DNA of 64,000 bases from Phocaeicola sartorii JCM 17136 = DSM 21941 (GTDB lineage Bacteria > Bacteroidota > Bacteroidia > Bacteroidales > Bacteroidaceae), in the NCBI RefSeq assembly GCF_000614185.1, contig NZ_BAKM01000022.1:1-64000 (forward strand), given 5' to 3'. The notes under the pieces are model-generated. The model saw only the letters and a program-made list of their open reading frames with translations, ran no database searches and was not told the origin of the DNA. Positions 20,003-30,419 of this stretch are shown here, in pieces; within the stretch, counting starts at the first letter, position 1; the number at the start of each line of letters is the position of its first letter. The translations under genes were made by a program, and so were the position numbers.

Positions 20003-20819
20003 ATGAATCAATTAAACGCTCTATTTCTTTTTGTTTTACTGGCTTGTAGTCTGAACGCCAACGCACAACGCATAAAAGGCAGTGACACGGTGCTGCCTGT
20101 ATCACAGGAAACAGCCGAGATCTTCATGAAAGATGACCCAACCGGCGGGTAACCGTCACCGGGGGAGGAACCGGAGTGGGAATTTCCGCCCTGATGGACA
20201 ACACCACAGACATTGCCATGGCTTCCCGCCCCATCAAGTTCAGCGAAAAAATGAAACTGAAAGCCGCCAAGCAGGAAGTGGAGGAAGTCATCATAGCGTA
20301 TGACGCCCTGGCCGTCATTGTAAACCCGTCCAACCCCGTCAGCCAACTGACACGCCAGCAACTGGAAGCCATATTCCGCGGCAAGATAACCAACTGGAAA
20401 CAACTGGGAGGACCCGATATGAAAATCATTGTCTATTCCCGCGAGACTTCTTCGGGAACTTACGAATTTTTCAAAGAAAGCGCCCTGAAGAACAAGAACT
20501 ACATGAGCAGCAGCTTGTCCATGCCCGCCACCGGAGCCGTGATCCAGTCCGTAAGCCAGACTAAAGGCGCTATCGGCTATGTGGGACTGGCCTACTTATC
20601 ACCCGGGTGAAAGCCATCGCCGTCTCCTACGACGACGGCAAGCACTATGTACTGCCCAGCCTTGAAAACGGAAAGAAGAAACTTTACCCCGTAGTACGCC
20701 CCCTTTATTACTATTACAACGTAGCCAATAAGGAAAAAGTAACCCCCTTCATCGACTACATCCTGTCGCCCCAGGGGCAAAATATTATAAAAAACGGTGG
20801 ATATATTCCTGTGAAATAA
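20003..20819 (+). CDS. pstS: Periplasmic phosphate-binding protein PstS, two frameshifts
   Basis: The ATG at 20003 opens a signal peptide (MNQLNALFLFVLLACSLNA) and then RIKGSDTVLPVSQETAE, the start of a PstS-type binding protein with the phosphate-contacting GSDT. The frame breaks at about 20143 (ACCGGCGGG, one C missing) before VTVTGGGTGVGISALMDN, and again at about 20606 (GGG where GGGG fits) before KAIAVSYDDGKHYV. Other phosphate-site motifs are intact: SRETSSGTYEFF and AIGYVGLAYL. Corrected length is about 272 residues. It is divergent from pstCAB-phoU. TTCTTTTG at 19972-19979 is a one-mismatch -7 box. The two single-base losses in an otherwise perfect gene suggest sequence error. Confidence 0.9.
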
Positions 20820-20841
20820 AGGATATCCCAAAAAGAATACG

Positions 20842-20849
20842 TACTTTTG
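20842..20849 (+). promoter_or_regulatory. Possible -7 box of glnS
   Basis: TACTTTTG fits TAnnTTTG and lies 28 bases before the glnS ATG. No clear TTG is seen at -33, so the assignment is tentative. Confidence 0.4.
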
Positions 20850-20876
20850 CAGCAAAAGTGTAAAATAGATATCACA

Positions 20877-22616
20877 ATGACTGAAATGAACGCTACAGAA
20901 GCTACAGAGAAGAAAAGTCTGAACTTCATTGAACAGGCAGTTGAAAACGACCTGAAAGAAGGTAAAAACGGAGGAAAAGTACAAACCCGCTTTCCGCCCG
21001 AGCCGAACGGCTACCTGCACATCGGTCATGCAAAAGCCATCTGTCTGGATTTCGGGATAGCTGCACGCTATGGTGGCGTATGTAACCTGCGTTTTGACGA
21101 CACCAACCCGACCAAAGAAGATATGGAATACGTGGAAGCCATCAAGGAGGACATCCAATGGCTCGGATTCCAGTGGGGAAACGAATATTATGCATCCGAC
21201 TACTTCCAGCAATTATGGGATTTCGCCGTCAATCTGATAAAGGAAGGAAAGGCCTATATAGACGAACAGAACTCCGAACAAATCGCGGCACAAAAAGGCA
21301 CTCCCACCCAACCCGGAACCGAGAGCCCCTACCGCAACCGTCCCGTCGAAGAAAGCCTGGAACTGTTCAACAAGATGAACAGCGGTGAAATAGAAGAAGG
21401 CAAAATGGTGCTCCGTGCCAAAATAGACATGGCAAGCCCCAACATGCACTTCCGCGACCCTATTATTTACCGTGTGGTAAAGACTCCGCATCACCGTACA
21501 GGCGAAACCTGGAAAGCATACCCTATGTATGACTTCGCACACGGACAGAGCGACTACTTTGAAGGAGTGACCCACTCACTGTGTACCCTGGAGTTCGTAC
21601 CCCACCGCCCGCTGTACGACCTGTTCGTGGACTGGGTGAAAGAAGGCAAAGACCTGGACGACAACCGCCCCCATCAGTACGAGTTCAACAAACTGAACCT
21701 GAACTACACCTTGATGAGCAAGCGTAACCTGCTGATTCTGGTAAAAGAACATCTGGTGAACGGATGGGACGACCCCCGTATGCCGACTCTCTGTGGTTTC
21801 CGCCGTCGCGGCTACTCACCTGAGTCCATCCGCAAGTTTGTAGACAAAATCGGTTATACCACTTACGACGCCCTGAATGACTTCGCCCTGCTGGAAAGCG
21901 CTGTCCGCGAAGACTTGAACAGCCGTGCCACCCGTGTATCGGCAGTCATCAATCCGGTGAAGCTGATCATTACCAACTATCCCGAAGGACAGGTGGAAGA
22001 AATGGAAGCCATCAACAACCCGGAAGATCCGTCGGCAGGCACACACACCATCGAATTCAGCCGCGAACTGTGGATAGAACGCGACGACTTCATGGAAGAC
22101 GCCCCGAAGAAATACTTCCGTATGACTCCGGGACAGGAAGTGCGCCTGAAAAGCGGATACATCGTGAAATGCACCGGCTGCAAGAAAGACGACAACGGCA
22201 ACGTGGTGGAAGTATATTGCGAATACGACCCCGACAGCAAAACAGGCATGCCGGGCAGCAACCGCAAAATCAAAGGTACCATCCACTGGGTAAGCTGCGC
22301 ACACTGTCTGCCCGCCGAAGTACGTCTGTACGACCGCCTGTGGAAAGTGGAGAACCCGCGTGACGAGATGGCCGCCATCCGCGAAGCAAAGAACTGCGAC
22401 GCACTGGAAGCCATGAAAGAAATGATCAACCCCGACTCGTTGAATATATTAACCAACTGCTATGTGGAGAAATATCTGGCCGATGCCAAACCGCTGGATT
22501 ACTTGCAGTTCCAACGCATCGGTTATTTCAATGTAGACAAAGACTCCACACCGGAACATCTGGTGTTCAACCGCACCGTGTCTTTGAAAGACACCTGGAG
22601 CAAAATCAATAAATAA
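20877..22616 (+). CDS. glnS: Glutaminyl-tRNA synthetase
   Basis: A class I aminoacyl-tRNA synthetase of 579 residues from the ATG at 20877 (MTEMNATEATEKKS). The HIGH region is PPEPNGYLHIGHAKAI and the KMSKS-type loop is LMSKRNLL, the GlnRS form. The specificity region has RFDDTNPTKED and YDFAHGQSDYFEGVTHS. The C-terminal half is the beta-barrel anticodon-binding domain of bacterial/eukaryotic-type GlnRS. It charges tRNA-Gln directly. The next gene starts 13 bases on, so the TPR protein is probably cotranscribed. Length is slightly over the E. coli enzyme because of an N-terminal extension. No oddities. Confidence 0.96.
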   Translation: MTEMNATEATEKKSLNFIEQAVENDLKEGKNGGKVQTRFPPEPNGYLHIGHAKAICLDFGIAARYGGVCNLRFDDTNPTKEDMEYVEAIKEDIQWLGFQWGNEYYASDYFQQLWDFAVNLIKEGKAYIDEQNSEQIAAQKGTPTQPGTESPYRNRPVEESLELFNKMNSGEIEEGKMVLRAKIDMASPNMHFRDPIIYRVVKTPHHRTGETWKAYPMYDFAHGQSDYFEGVTHSLCTLEFVPHRPLYDLFVDWVKEGKDLDDNRPHQYEFNKLNLNYTLMSKRNLLILVKEHLVNGWDDPRMPTLCGFRRRGYSPESIRKFVDKIGYTTYDALNDFALLESAVREDLNSRATRVSAVINPVKLIITNYPEGQVEEMEAINNPEDPSAGTHTIEFSRELWIERDDFMEDAPKKYFRMTPGQEVRLKSGYIVKCTGCKKDDNGNVVEVYCEYDPDSKTGMPGSNRKIKGTIHWVSCAHCLPAEVRLYDRLWKVENPRDEMAAIREAKNCDALEAMKEMINPDSLNILTNCYVEKYLADAKPLDYLQFQRIGYFNVDKDSTPEHLVFNRTVSLKDTWSKINK

Positions 22617-22629
22617 TAAAAACAAGCTT

Positions 22630-24144
22630 ATGAACTACGACATGTCTTCTTTTTTTGAAGACCCGGAATTTAAAGAAGCATTGGCAAGATACGAGGGTAT
22701 GGTGGAAAACCATACCCCCGCTTATTTTGAAGCTGATGAATTAATCGATATCGCCGAATACTACACTTTAACAGGAAGGCATAAAGATGCAGACCAGGCC
22801 ATAGAACTCACCCTCCGGTTACATCCCGAAAACACGGACGCCTTGATTTTCCGGATACGCTCCCTGATGCTGCAAGGGAGAAAGGAAGAAGCCCAAACGG
22901 TAGCGCAACTCATCAGCAACAGCACCGACCGTGAATGCAGGTTCCTGCAGGCCGAAATGCTGATATCGGAAAACCGCATAGAAGAAGCCGATGAGATATT
23001 CAAACAAGTGGCCATAGACGAAGACTACGACCTGGACACGCTGCTGGACATCCTTCTGGAGTACATCAGAGCCCATCAGGAAACATATACCGAACAGTGG
23101 ATCGACTGCCTGCATGCCCATTTCGACATGCAAACCCTGCCGAAGACCAACCAACGCCTCCTCGATATACTGTGCGATTATTACAGCATGTCCAGAAGAC
23201 CGGACTTGGCCATCCCCTACCTGCACATGGCCCTGGACAAACATCCCTATTCCATCCGATATTGGAACATGCTGGGAAGATGCCATCTGCGACAAGACCA
23301 GTACGAAGAGACGCACGAAGCGTTTGATTTCTCATTAGCCATCGATGATGAGAATGAAGAAACATTGACCTTGAAAGGAATGGCTTACCAACAGGCCATG
23401 CAGCTGGAGAAAGCCTGCGAGTGTTATATCCGTCTGGCCAATGTGAGCGAAAACAAGACGAGAGCCTATCTGGCACTGGCACAACTCTATATAGAAATGC
23501 GGGAGCATGCTTCGGCCATCAGCTATATAGAAAAGCTGATAAACCAGAAATCGGGGCTGAGCAAGTATGAACGGGCCGAATTACATTCCGACACCGCCCT
23601 CTGTCATGCCTATCTGGGCCATACCGAGGAAGGATACAAACAGATAGAACAAGCATTGAAAATGGAAGAAAATGATCCCGATATGCACATCGTTGCCGGA
23701 CGTTTCTTTGTGATAGTAGCCCAAAAAAGCGAAGACAGCGAAGAAAAAGAAAAAAACCTTCGCAATGCGGAAGAACAATTCGCACACGCATTGGAATTGA
23801 CTCCGAAGGAGGAGCAATCCGACGCGCTCTTCAGAATCGGCTCTGTATACTTCGATGAGCATAATTATGAATATGCCAACCAATACTTCGAACAAATAAA
23901 CAAAGAGTTTCCGGAAGACGCCAATGACACTTATCTTCTTCTGGCATACGGCTATTACCAGCTGCAAAAATCCGTTCCGTTCATGCACTATCTGGCTAAA
24001 ATCAACAAAGAAGTTCCGGATGTGTACGCCACCATGGGAACCGATGACAGCGAACTGACGACCGACGACTGCTTCAATGAGGCGTTGCGTGCCATCAAGG
24101 AAGATATCAGCAAAGGCAATATCAATTTAAACAAATATTTATAG
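22630..24144 (+). CDS. Tetratricopeptide-repeat protein
   Basis: A 504-residue soluble protein with no signal peptide. It is built from helical TPR pairs, for example GRHKDADQAIELTLRLHP near residue 44, PDLAIPYLHMALDKHPYS near 195 and AEEQFAHALELTPKEEQ near 375. TPR proteins scaffold protein-protein contacts; the partner is unknown. It begins with an acidic segment MNYDMSSFFEDPEFKEALAR. It follows glnS by 13 bases and precedes the DedA gene by 7, so it sits in a short operon of housekeeping genes. I recognise no catalytic motif. Confidence 0.85.
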   Translation: MNYDMSSFFEDPEFKEALARYEGMVENHTPAYFEADELIDIAEYYTLTGRHKDADQAIELTLRLHPENTDALIFRIRSLMLQGRKEEAQTVAQLISNSTDRECRFLQAEMLISENRIEEADEIFKQVAIDEDYDLDTLLDILLEYIRAHQETYTEQWIDCLHAHFDMQTLPKTNQRLLDILCDYYSMSRRPDLAIPYLHMALDKHPYSIRYWNMLGRCHLRQDQYEETHEAFDFSLAIDDENEETLTLKGMAYQQAMQLEKACECYIRLANVSENKTRAYLALAQLYIEMREHASAISYIEKLINQKSGLSKYERAELHSDTALCHAYLGHTEEGYKQIEQALKMEENDPDMHIVAGRFFVIVAQKSEDSEEKEKNLRNAEEQFAHALELTPKEEQSDALFRIGSVYFDEHNYEYANQYFEQINKEFPEDANDTYLLLAYGYYQLQKSVPFMHYLAKINKEVPDVYATMGTDDSELTTDDCFNEALRAIKEDISKGNINLNKYL

Positions 24145-24151
24145 TTATTCT

Positions 24152-24778
24152 ATGGAATCAGTTGCATTTATCCAGTGGTGTCTGGACCACTTGAATTATT
24201 GGACAATTACGTTATTAATGGCCATCGAAAGCTCTTTTATCCCTTTCCCCTCGGAAGTGGTGGTGCCGCCCGCCGCTTATAAGGCAGCCGGCGGAAACAG
24301 TGACCTGAATGTATTTCTAGTAGTTATATTTGCGACCATCGGAGCCAATATCGGAGCCATCATCAATTATTATATAGCCTATTTCGTAGGCCGTCCGCTG
24401 GTTTATAAATTCGCAAACAGCCGTTTCGGGCACATGTGTCTGATTGATGAAGCCAAGGTTCAGAACGCAGAGCATTATTTCGACAAGCACGGAGCACTCT
24501 CCACTTTTATCGGACGTCTTATTCCCGCCGTCCGCCAGCTTATCTCCATCCCTGCCGGTCTGGCCAAGATGAAACTATCCACCTTCCTGCTGTACACAAC
24601 GTTGGGAGCAGGCATCTGGAATACCATCCTGGCAGCCATCGGTTATTATCTGCAATCAGTGATACCCGAAGAGCAGTTATTGAGCACCGTCACCGAATAC
24701 AGTCACGAGTTAGGATATTGCTTCATAGCTATCGGCGTTTTAGTGGTAGGATTCCTGATTTACAAAGGGAGAAAATAA
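24152..24778 (+). CDS. DedA/SNARE-associated family membrane protein
   Basis: The 208-residue inner-membrane protein has the DedA hallmarks ESSFIPFPSEVVVPP near residue 26 and GRLIPAVRQLISIPAG near residue 128 (G-x3-P-x2-R motif), with four to five membrane segments. DedA-family proteins include lipid flippases that recycle undecaprenyl phosphate or move phosphatidylethanolamine, which would fit a region devoted to glycan assembly, though the gene itself lies in a housekeeping operon. It starts 7 bases after the TPR gene. The substrate is unknown. Confidence 0.9.
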   Translation: MESVAFIQWCLDHLNYWTITLLMAIESSFIPFPSEVVVPPAAYKAAGGNSDLNVFLVVIFATIGANIGAIINYYIAYFVGRPLVYKFANSRFGHMCLIDEAKVQNAEHYFDKHGALSTFIGRLIPAVRQLISIPAGLAKMKLSTFLLYTTLGAGIWNTILAAIGYYLQSVIPEEQLLSTVTEYSHELGYCFIAIGVLVVGFLIYKGRK

Positions 24779-24802
24779 AAGAGAATGAACTTTTTTTCCA
24801 TT

Positions 24803-24810
24803 TAAATTTG
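24803..24810 (+). promoter_or_regulatory. Possible -7 box of tpx
   Basis: TAAATTTG fits TAnnTTTG, 38 bases before the tpx start. No TTG at the matching -33 distance, so this is tentative. Confidence 0.35.
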
Positions 24811-24847
24811 TTATCATTACAGTATCGAACTAAATAACAATAAAATT

Positions 24848-25351
24848 ATGGCAAAAACAGCATTTAAAGGGACACCGGTAACATTGGCCGGAGAATTTGT
24901 GAAAGCAGGAACTCCAGCTCCGGAATTTACATTGGTAAAAGGGGACTTGGGCAATTATACATTAAAAGACGGAAAAGGCAAGTATTTGATTCTGAACATC
25001 TTCCCAAGCTTGGATACCGGTGTATGCGCCACTTCTGTACGTAAGTTCAATCAGTTGGCGGCAAACCAGCCCGGCACGGTGGTATTGGCTATCTCTAAAG
25101 ACCTGCCATTCGCCCAAGGGCGCTTCTGCACTACAGAAGGTATCACGAACGTTATTCCTTTGTCTGATTATCGCTATACTTCCGATTTCGCTGAAAAATA
25201 TGGTGTTCTGATGACCGATGGTCCTTTGGCCGGATTATTGGCACGCTCGGTAGTAGTGGTTGATCCGGAAGGAAAAGTGATTTATACCGAACTGGTTCCG
25301 GAAATAACCCAGGAACCGAATTATGAAGCTGCACTGAAAGCGGTAAAATAA
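24848..25351 (+). CDS. tpx: Thiol peroxidase Tpx
   Basis: The 167-residue atypical 2-Cys peroxiredoxin has the peroxidatic cysteine in [15 protein letters not shown] near residue 60 and the resolving cysteine in [12 protein letters not shown] near residue 94. The first motif is the Tpx signature. It reduces lipid and alkyl hydroperoxides with electrons from thioredoxin, as an antioxidant defence useful to an anaerobe. Length is standard. It is likely a single-gene transcript between a possible promoter at 24803 and the hairpin terminator at 25418. Confidence 0.95.
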   Translation: MAKTAFKGTPVTLAGEFVKAGTPAPEFTLVKGDLGNYTLKDGKGKYLILNIFPSLDTGVCATSVRKFNQLAANQPGTVVLAISKDLPFAQGRFCTTEGITNVIPLSDYRYTSDFAEKYGVLMTDGPLAGLLARSVVVVDPEGKVIYTELVPEITQEPNYEAALKAVK

Positions 25352-25417
25352 AAAGTTCCCGAAGAAATAAAGAAAATGGCAGAAGGTTTTGGCAATCTGC
25401 CTGTGTAGATCTTAGCA

Positions 25418-25457
25418 GTTTCCGGCATAACTTCTTGCAGTTATGCCGGAAACTTTT
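25418..25457 (+). terminator. Terminator after tpx
   Basis: GTTTCCGGCATAAC (25418-25431) pairs perfectly with 25440-25453 around an 8-base loop and is followed by TTTT. It separates tpx from the convergent fcl gene and may work in both directions. Confidence 0.85.
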
Positions 25458-25547
25458 ATAGGTTATGCCTTGAAAGATCTATCATGTTGCATGGGAAAGA
25501 TTTATAATCTTACACCCGGAAGATCTATAATCTTGCATCCTCATCCT

Positions 25548-26618
25548 TTAAGACAAGTACCATTGGTACATTCTGTGCACCCCTTCCTCTATATCAATCT
25601 TATGATGCCAGCCCAGCCGGTGCAATTTGCTTACATCCGTCAGCTTACGCATAGTACCGTCCGGTTTCGTAGCGTCAAAAGTCAGTTTACCTTGATAGCC
25701 CACTTCCTTGACAATCTTGTCCGCCAGTTGGGCAATGGTCACTTCTTTTCCCGTACCGATGTTGATGTGACAGTTGCGGATATCCTTGGAGCCGGCAGCG
25801 TATGTATCCTTAAAGTCCACATGCTCCATGATATAGACACTGGCATCCGCCATCTCCTCACTCCATAAAAACTCACGCAAGGGCTTGCCTGTCCCCCACA
25901 AAGTCACTTCCTGGCCGGTAATACCATATTTTTTCAGTATGGAAAGAATCTCCTCATCCGTATGCGAACCATCTATTCCCTCTACGGGACGAAGATTCAT
26001 ATCTTTACGCACCGCATCCCAGTCCCCTTCGTTCAGGCATTTCCCCAAATGAATCTTACGAATCATGGCTGGTAACACATGGCTGTTCTCCAAATGGAAA
26101 TTATCATTGGGACCGTAAAGGTTCGTAGGCATCACGGCTATGTAATTGGTTCCATATTGCAGGTTAAAGCTTTCGCACATCTTCAATCCGGCAATCTTCG
26201 CAATAGCGTATGGTTCGTTGGTATATTCCAGGGGAGAAGTCAGCAGCACATCCTCCTTCATGGGTTGTCTGGCATCACGAGGATAAATGCAAGTGCTTCC
26301 CAAAAACAGGAGTTTCTTTACATTATGGCGGAAACTCTCTCCTATCACATTCTGCTGAATCTGCAGATTCTGATAAATAAAATCGGCACGGTAAAGACTG
26401 TTCGCCATGATGCCGCCCACATGCGCCGCCGCCAGAATGACATATTGGGGCTGCTCTTCATCAAAGAACTTCCTCACAGCCTGCCCGTCCAGCAAATCCA
26501 GTTCTTTGTGTGAACGGCCCACCAGGTTGGTATATCCTTTTTGCAGCAAATTATTCCATATAGCAGACCCCACCAGTCCGTGGTGACCTGCTACATATAT
26601 CTTGGCTGTTTTTTCCAT
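25548..26618 (-). CDS. fcl: GDP-L-fucose synthase
   Basis: A 356-residue extended SDR with NADP-binding loop GHHGLVGSAIW at residues 13-23 and the catalytic YAIAK (YxxxK) near residue 138. The enzyme epimerises and reduces GDP-4-keto-6-deoxymannose to GDP-L-fucose, the donor for fucosylated capsules and glycoproteins typical of gut Bacteroides. It follows gmd with a one-base TAATG overlap, completing the two-step pathway. It is about 35 residues longer than E. coli Fcl, with an insert near residue 210. The frame is intact. Confidence 0.95.
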   Translation of the reverse strand: MEKTAKIYVAGHHGLVGSAIWNNLLQKGYTNLVGRSHKELDLLDGQAVRKFFDEEQPQYVILAAAHVGGIMANSLYRADFIYQNLQIQQNVIGESFRHNVKKLLFLGSTCIYPRDARQPMKEDVLLTSPLEYTNEPYAIAKIAGLKMCESFNLQYGTNYIAVMPTNLYGPNDNFHLENSHVLPAMIRKIHLGKCLNEGDWDAVRKDMNLRPVEGIDGSHTDEEILSILKKYGITGQEVTLWGTGKPLREFLWSEEMADASVYIMEHVDFKDTYAAGSKDIRNCHINIGTGKEVTIAQLADKIVKEVGYQGKLTFDATKPDGTMRKLTDVSKLHRLGWHHKIDIEEGVHRMYQWYLS

Positions 26619-27700
26619 TACTCCGCTATTTGAGCCTTTAAATACAGTTTCTTCACGAACTTCATATCATGCTTCACCATGATTTTCACCAGTTCGGGGA
26701 AAGAAGTCTTACGGGGATTCCAACCCAGCAATGTTTTGGCTTTCGTAGGATCACCCAACAACTGCTCCACTTCGGCGGGACGGAAATACTTAGGATCAAC
26801 GGCAACCAGTTCCCTGCCTGTCGCCACATCGACACCTCTTTCGTCCACCCCTTTGCCTTCCCAGCGCAATTCAATGCCCACTTCCTTGAAAGCCAAGGTA
26901 CAGAACTCGCGCACCGTATGGTACTCGCCGGTCGCAATAACAAAATCCTCGGGAGTATCATGCTGAAGAATCATCCACATACACTCCACATAATCCTTGG
27001 CATAGCCCCAGTCGCGCAAGGAATCCAGATTTCCCAGATATAGCTTGTCCTGATATCCCTGGGCTATACGTGCGGCGGCCAGCGTAATCTTGCGTGTCAC
27101 AAAGTTCTCACCGCGGCGCTCGCTCTCATGGTTGAACAGGATGCCGTTCACGGCGAACATACCGTAACTTTCACGATAGTTCTTGGTAATCCAGAAGCCA
27201 TACTGCTTGGCCACCCCATACGGAGAACGGGGATAGAAGGGAGTCGTTTCCTTTTGAGGCACTTCCTGTACCAGTCCGAACAATTCGGAAGTCGATGCCT
27301 GATAAATCTTGGTCTTCTTTTCCAGCCCCAGGATACGGACCGCTTCCAACATACGCAGTGTACCTACCGCATCCGCTTCCGCAGTGTACTCGGGCACATC
27401 GAAACTCACTTTCACATGGCTCTGTGCAGCCAGATTATAGATTTCATCGGGCTGTACAGCCTGAATGATACGTATCAGCGAACTACTGTCGGTCATATCC
27501 CCCCAATGCAGATTCACCAGACGGGTCTTTTGCATATCACGAACCCACTCGTCCAGATAAAGATGTTCGATACGGCCGGTATTGAATGAAGAAGAACGGC
27601 GCAAAATACCGTGAACCTCATATCCCTTTTCAATCAAAAACTCTGCCAGGAATGAACCGTCCTGACCTGTAATACCTGAAATTAAAGCAACTTTTTTCAT
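26618..27700 (-). CDS. gmd: GDP-mannose 4,6-dehydratase
   Basis: The 360-residue extended SDR has [18 protein letters not shown] at the N-terminus (NADP loop), the GMD motif [12 protein letters not shown] and catalytic YGVAK near residue 162. It converts GDP-mannose to GDP-4-keto-6-deoxymannose. It is coupled to fcl by overlapping stop and start. manC, which supplies GDP-mannose, lies 102 bases upstream on the same strand, so three genes give the pathway from mannose 1-phosphate to GDP-fucose. Confidence 0.96.
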   Translation of the reverse strand: MKKVALISGITGQDGSFLAEFLIEKGYEVHGILRRSSSFNTGRIEHLYLDEWVRDMQKTRLVNLHWGDMTDSSSLIRIIQAVQPDEIYNLAAQSHVKVSFDVPEYTAEADAVGTLRMLEAVRILGLEKKTKIYQASTSELFGLVQEVPQKETTPFYPRSPYGVAKQYGFWITKNYRESYGMFAVNGILFNHESERRGENFVTRKITLAAARIAQGYQDKLYLGNLDSLRDWGYAKDYVECMWMILQHDTPEDFVIATGEYHTVREFCTLAFKEVGIELRWEGKGVDERGVDVATGRELVAVDPKYFRPAEVEQLLGDPTKAKTLLGWNPRKTSFPELVKIMVKHDMKFVKKLYLKAQIAE

Positions 27701-27802
27701 TTCATTTATTATAAATGGCCCTATGTAAGCCCTCTAAGTTATTTCATATCACATATCCGTCTCCCGCTATCCGCCTTCCGGTATGACAAAGGACGAAAAA
27801 AA

Positions 27803-28876
27803 TCACTCCGCCGAGAATTCTTTGATACGCTGCTCCTCGCTCAACCGGCAGATCAGCAATGTGTCATTCTTCTCGGCAACGATATATCCGTCCAGTCCCT
27901 GCACCACCACTCTCTTTTCCTGCGTAGTGTGAATCACACAGTTACGGGTTTCATACAACTTTATATTCTCACCTATCTGCGTATTATTATGGGCATCCTT
28001 CGGCAAATTCTCGTGCAACGATCCCCAAGTCCCCAGATCACTCCATCCAAAGCTGGCAGGAAGGACAAAAATCTCATCCGCCTTTTCCATAATGGCATAA
28101 TCCACCGAAATGTTCTCGCACAACGGAAAATTCTGGTTAATCAGCTCCTGCTCCTTGTCCGTATAATAATAAGGAAGCAAGCGCTCGAACACTTTCGAAA
28201 TGGCAGGCTGGTATACGCGCAGAGCGTTCACCACCGTATTTACATTCCATACAAAGATACCGGCATTCCAGAAGAAATTATTTTTTTGAATATAGCGCCG
28301 GGCTGTTTCCAGATCAGGTTTCTCTTTAAAAGAATACACCCGGAATACTTCCTTATTGGCGGTAGAAGGCACACTCAGGTCAGCTTCAATGTAACCGTAA
28401 CCCGTTTCAGGACGGGTGGGCTTCATGCCCAGTGTAAGGATTGCATCCGAATCGGCCGTAAATTTCATCGCCGAATTGATCACCCGCTGGAACTCCGCAA
28501 TATTCATCACAATGTGGTCACTGGGAGTCACCACCATATTGGCTTTAGGATTACGCGCCTTTATTTTCCAGCTGACGTATGCTATGCAAGGAGCCGTGTT
28601 GCGACGGCAAGGCTCACGCAAGATATGATCATCAGCAATATCGGGCAACTGCTCCTTCACAGTGTCCGCATATTTCTCTGATGTCACCACCCAAATATTT
28701 TCCGGGGGGCAGATGCCCTGGAAACGGTCGGCCGTAAGCTGGATCAATGTACGGCCGCAACCCAGTACATCAATAAATTGCTTTGGATAATCAGGAGTGC
28801 TCATCGGCCAGAAACGGCTTCCAACCCCTCCGGCCATTATAACAAGGTGATTATTCTTGATATTCATATAATTCAT
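27803..28876 (-). CDS. manC: Mannose-1-phosphate guanylyltransferase
   Basis: The protein has 357 residues. The pyrophosphorylase signature IMAGGVGSRFWPMS is at residues 13-26, with PSDHIV near 117 and SFKEKPD near 183 (FxEKP catalytic lysine). It is monofunctional: no C-terminal phosphomannose isomerase cupin is present. It forms GDP-mannose from GTP and mannose 1-phosphate. ATG at 28867 (MNIKNNHLVIM) is an equally possible start. Minus-strand TATCTTTG at 28903-28896 is a candidate -7 box for manC-gmd-fcl, divergent from the next promoter. Confidence 0.94.
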   Translation of the reverse strand: MNYMNIKNNHLVIMAGGVGSRFWPMSTPDYPKQFIDVLGCGRTLIQLTADRFQGICPPENIWVVTSEKYADTVKEQLPDIADDHILREPCRRNTAPCIAYVSWKIKARNPKANMVVTPSDHIVMNIAEFQRVINSAMKFTADSDAILTLGMKPTRPETGYGYIEADLSVPSTANKEVFRVYSFKEKPDLETARRYIQKNNFFWNAGIFVWNVNTVVNALRVYQPAISKVFERLLPYYYTDKEQELINQNFPLCENISVDYAIMEKADEIFVLPASFGWSDLGTWGSLHENLPKDAHNNTQIGENIKLYETRNCVIHTTQEKRVVVQGLDGYIVAEKNDTLLICRLSEEQRIKEFSAE

Positions 28877-28927
28877 TTTTTACGTTGTATGACCGCAAAG
28901 ATAAGTATTATTTTTTAAAAAAAAGTA

Positions 28928-28957
28928 TTGCGTTTTGATTTATATGTCCTATATTTG
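28928..28957 (+). promoter_or_regulatory. Promoter of the sugar transferase-rfbA-rfbC operon
   Basis: TATATTTG at 28950-28957 fits TAnnTTTG and TTG at 28928-28930 lies 19 bases upstream. The ATG follows 24 bases later. The promoter is back to back with that of manC. Confidence 0.6.
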
Positions 28958-28981
28958 CATACGACTAACATTTTTTTTGTC

Positions 28982-30385
28982 ATGAAACAACCGACAACTG
29001 AAAACTCTGATATAATTAAACTAGTAGCAATATTAGGTGATTTTGCCTTATTGAACCTTTCTATGATACTTGTGTTTTTTATTCTGAATGGAATAGATTC
29101 ACAGGCCATCGCTCATATTTCATTGAAAACCTACCTGTTGACGTCCAATTTGTGCTACATTCCATGCATCTCCATCTTTGGAGTCATACTGCACAACCGC
29201 ATCGTGCGTCCGGAACAGATTGTAGGCCGCCTGTTGGGAACGATCAGCCTGCATGTGGTCATCTTTCTCACGGTGCTGGCCATTATAAAAGTAGATAACT
29301 TCTCACGCATCTATCTGCTTTCGTTCTACCTGTCTTTCATCCCATTGACCATAGGATGGAGACTGACACTGCGTTTCATTGTAAAAATGTACCGCCGCAA
29401 CGGCAGAAACCTGCACACCACCGTGCTGATAGGCGATGGAGACAACATGGTAGAGCTATACCATACGTTGAACGACTTGACATACGGATACAGGGTCCTA
29501 GGCATTTTTTATGATGAGGAGAACTCTAACTATCCCGATGGGATACCCTTTAAAGGCCCTGTAAGCCAAGTGTTTGAATGGTTATCACAGAACACGGTGC
29601 ACGAGTTGTACTGCGGCTTGCCATCCAGCAGAAAGGATGATATTCTGGCCATCATGAACTATTGTGAGAACAATCTGATCCGCTTCTATAGCGTACCTCA
29701 CGTACGTAATTACATAAAGCGTCAGCTGCAACTGGAATTATTGGGTGAAGTTCCTGTATTATCCATCCGTACCGAACCGTTGCAGAACCCGGTAAACAGA
29801 CTGGCAAAACGGTTATTTGATTTGACATTTTCCTCTCTGTTTTTACTTACAATTTTTCCATTTATGTACTTGATTGTAGGTCTTATTATTAAAATAACCT
29901 CACCTGGTCCCATTTTCTTCAAACAGGAGAGAAACGGGGAAAACGGGAAAATATTTAAATGCTATAAGTTCCGTTCCATGAAAGTGAATGCATTGTCCGA
30001 TTCGTTGCAGGCTACCAAGAATGATCCCCGCAAGACCCGGTTCGGCAACTTCCTGCGTAAAAGCAATCTGGACGAACTGCCGCAATTCATTAATGTATTC
30101 AAAGGAGAAATGTCCATTGTAGGCCCCAGACCCCACATGCTGAAGCATACAGAGGAATATTCCCAACTGATAAACAAATACATGATGCGCCACCTTGTCA
30201 AACCCGGAATCACCGGATGGGCGCAAGTCACCGGCTATCGCGGAGAGACCAAAGAACTCTCCCAAATGGAAGGCAGGGTGAGAAGAGACCTGTGGTATAT
30301 TGAGAACTGGACTTTCCTGCTCGACATCCGCATCATGATAAAAACAGTAACCAATATGTTCCGTGGCGAGAAAAACGCTTATTAA
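28982..30385 (+). CDS. Undecaprenyl-phosphate sugar-1-phosphate transferase (WcaJ-like polyprenyl glycosylphosphotransferase)
   Basis: The 467-residue protein from the ATG at 28982 ([10 protein letters not shown]) has four or five N-terminal membrane helices and a CoA-binding-like Rossmann section ([18 protein letters not shown]). The C-terminal bacterial sugar transferase domain shows [51 protein letters not shown] and [14 protein letters not shown]. It starts a glycan chain by moving a sugar 1-phosphate, often glucose or fucose-type, to undecaprenyl phosphate. It leads an operon with rfbA and rfbC. Donor sugar not determined. Confidence 0.92.
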   Translation: MKQPTTENSDIIKLVAILGDFALLNLSMILVFFILNGIDSQAIAHISLKTYLLTSNLCYIPCISIFGVILHNRIVRPEQIVGRLLGTISLHVVIFLTVLAIIKVDNFSRIYLLSFYLSFIPLTIGWRLTLRFIVKMYRRNGRNLHTTVLIGDGDNMVELYHTLNDLTYGYRVLGIFYDEENSNYPDGIPFKGPVSQVFEWLSQNTVHELYCGLPSSRKDDILAIMNYCENNLIRFYSVPHVRNYIKRQLQLELLGEVPVLSIRTEPLQNPVNRLAKRLFDLTFSSLFLLTIFPFMYLIVGLIIKITSPGPIFFKQERNGENGKIFKCYKFRSMKVNALSDSLQATKNDPRKTRFGNFLRKSNLDELPQFINVFKGEMSIVGPRPHMLKHTEEYSQLINKYMMRHLVKPGITGWAQVTGYRGETKELSQMEGRVRRDLWYIENWTFLLDIRIMIKTVTNMFRGEKNAY

Positions 30386-30419
30386 TCCAATCGCAGGGAC
30401 ATCTAAAAAAGAAAAAGAT

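Noticed and set aside
17694-20819. Pseudogene calls for pstA and pstS
   Set aside because: Only one or two single-base losses at GGC/GGCC or G-runs, with every functional motif intact; sequence error is the simpler explanation.
24152-24778. DedA gene as a component of the glycan clusters
   Set aside because: It is tightly linked to glnS and the TPR gene rather than to any glycan operon.
28896-28903. Full promoter for manC-gmd-fcl
   Set aside because: The -7 box fits but no TTG at -33 could be found, so it is only mentioned under manC.
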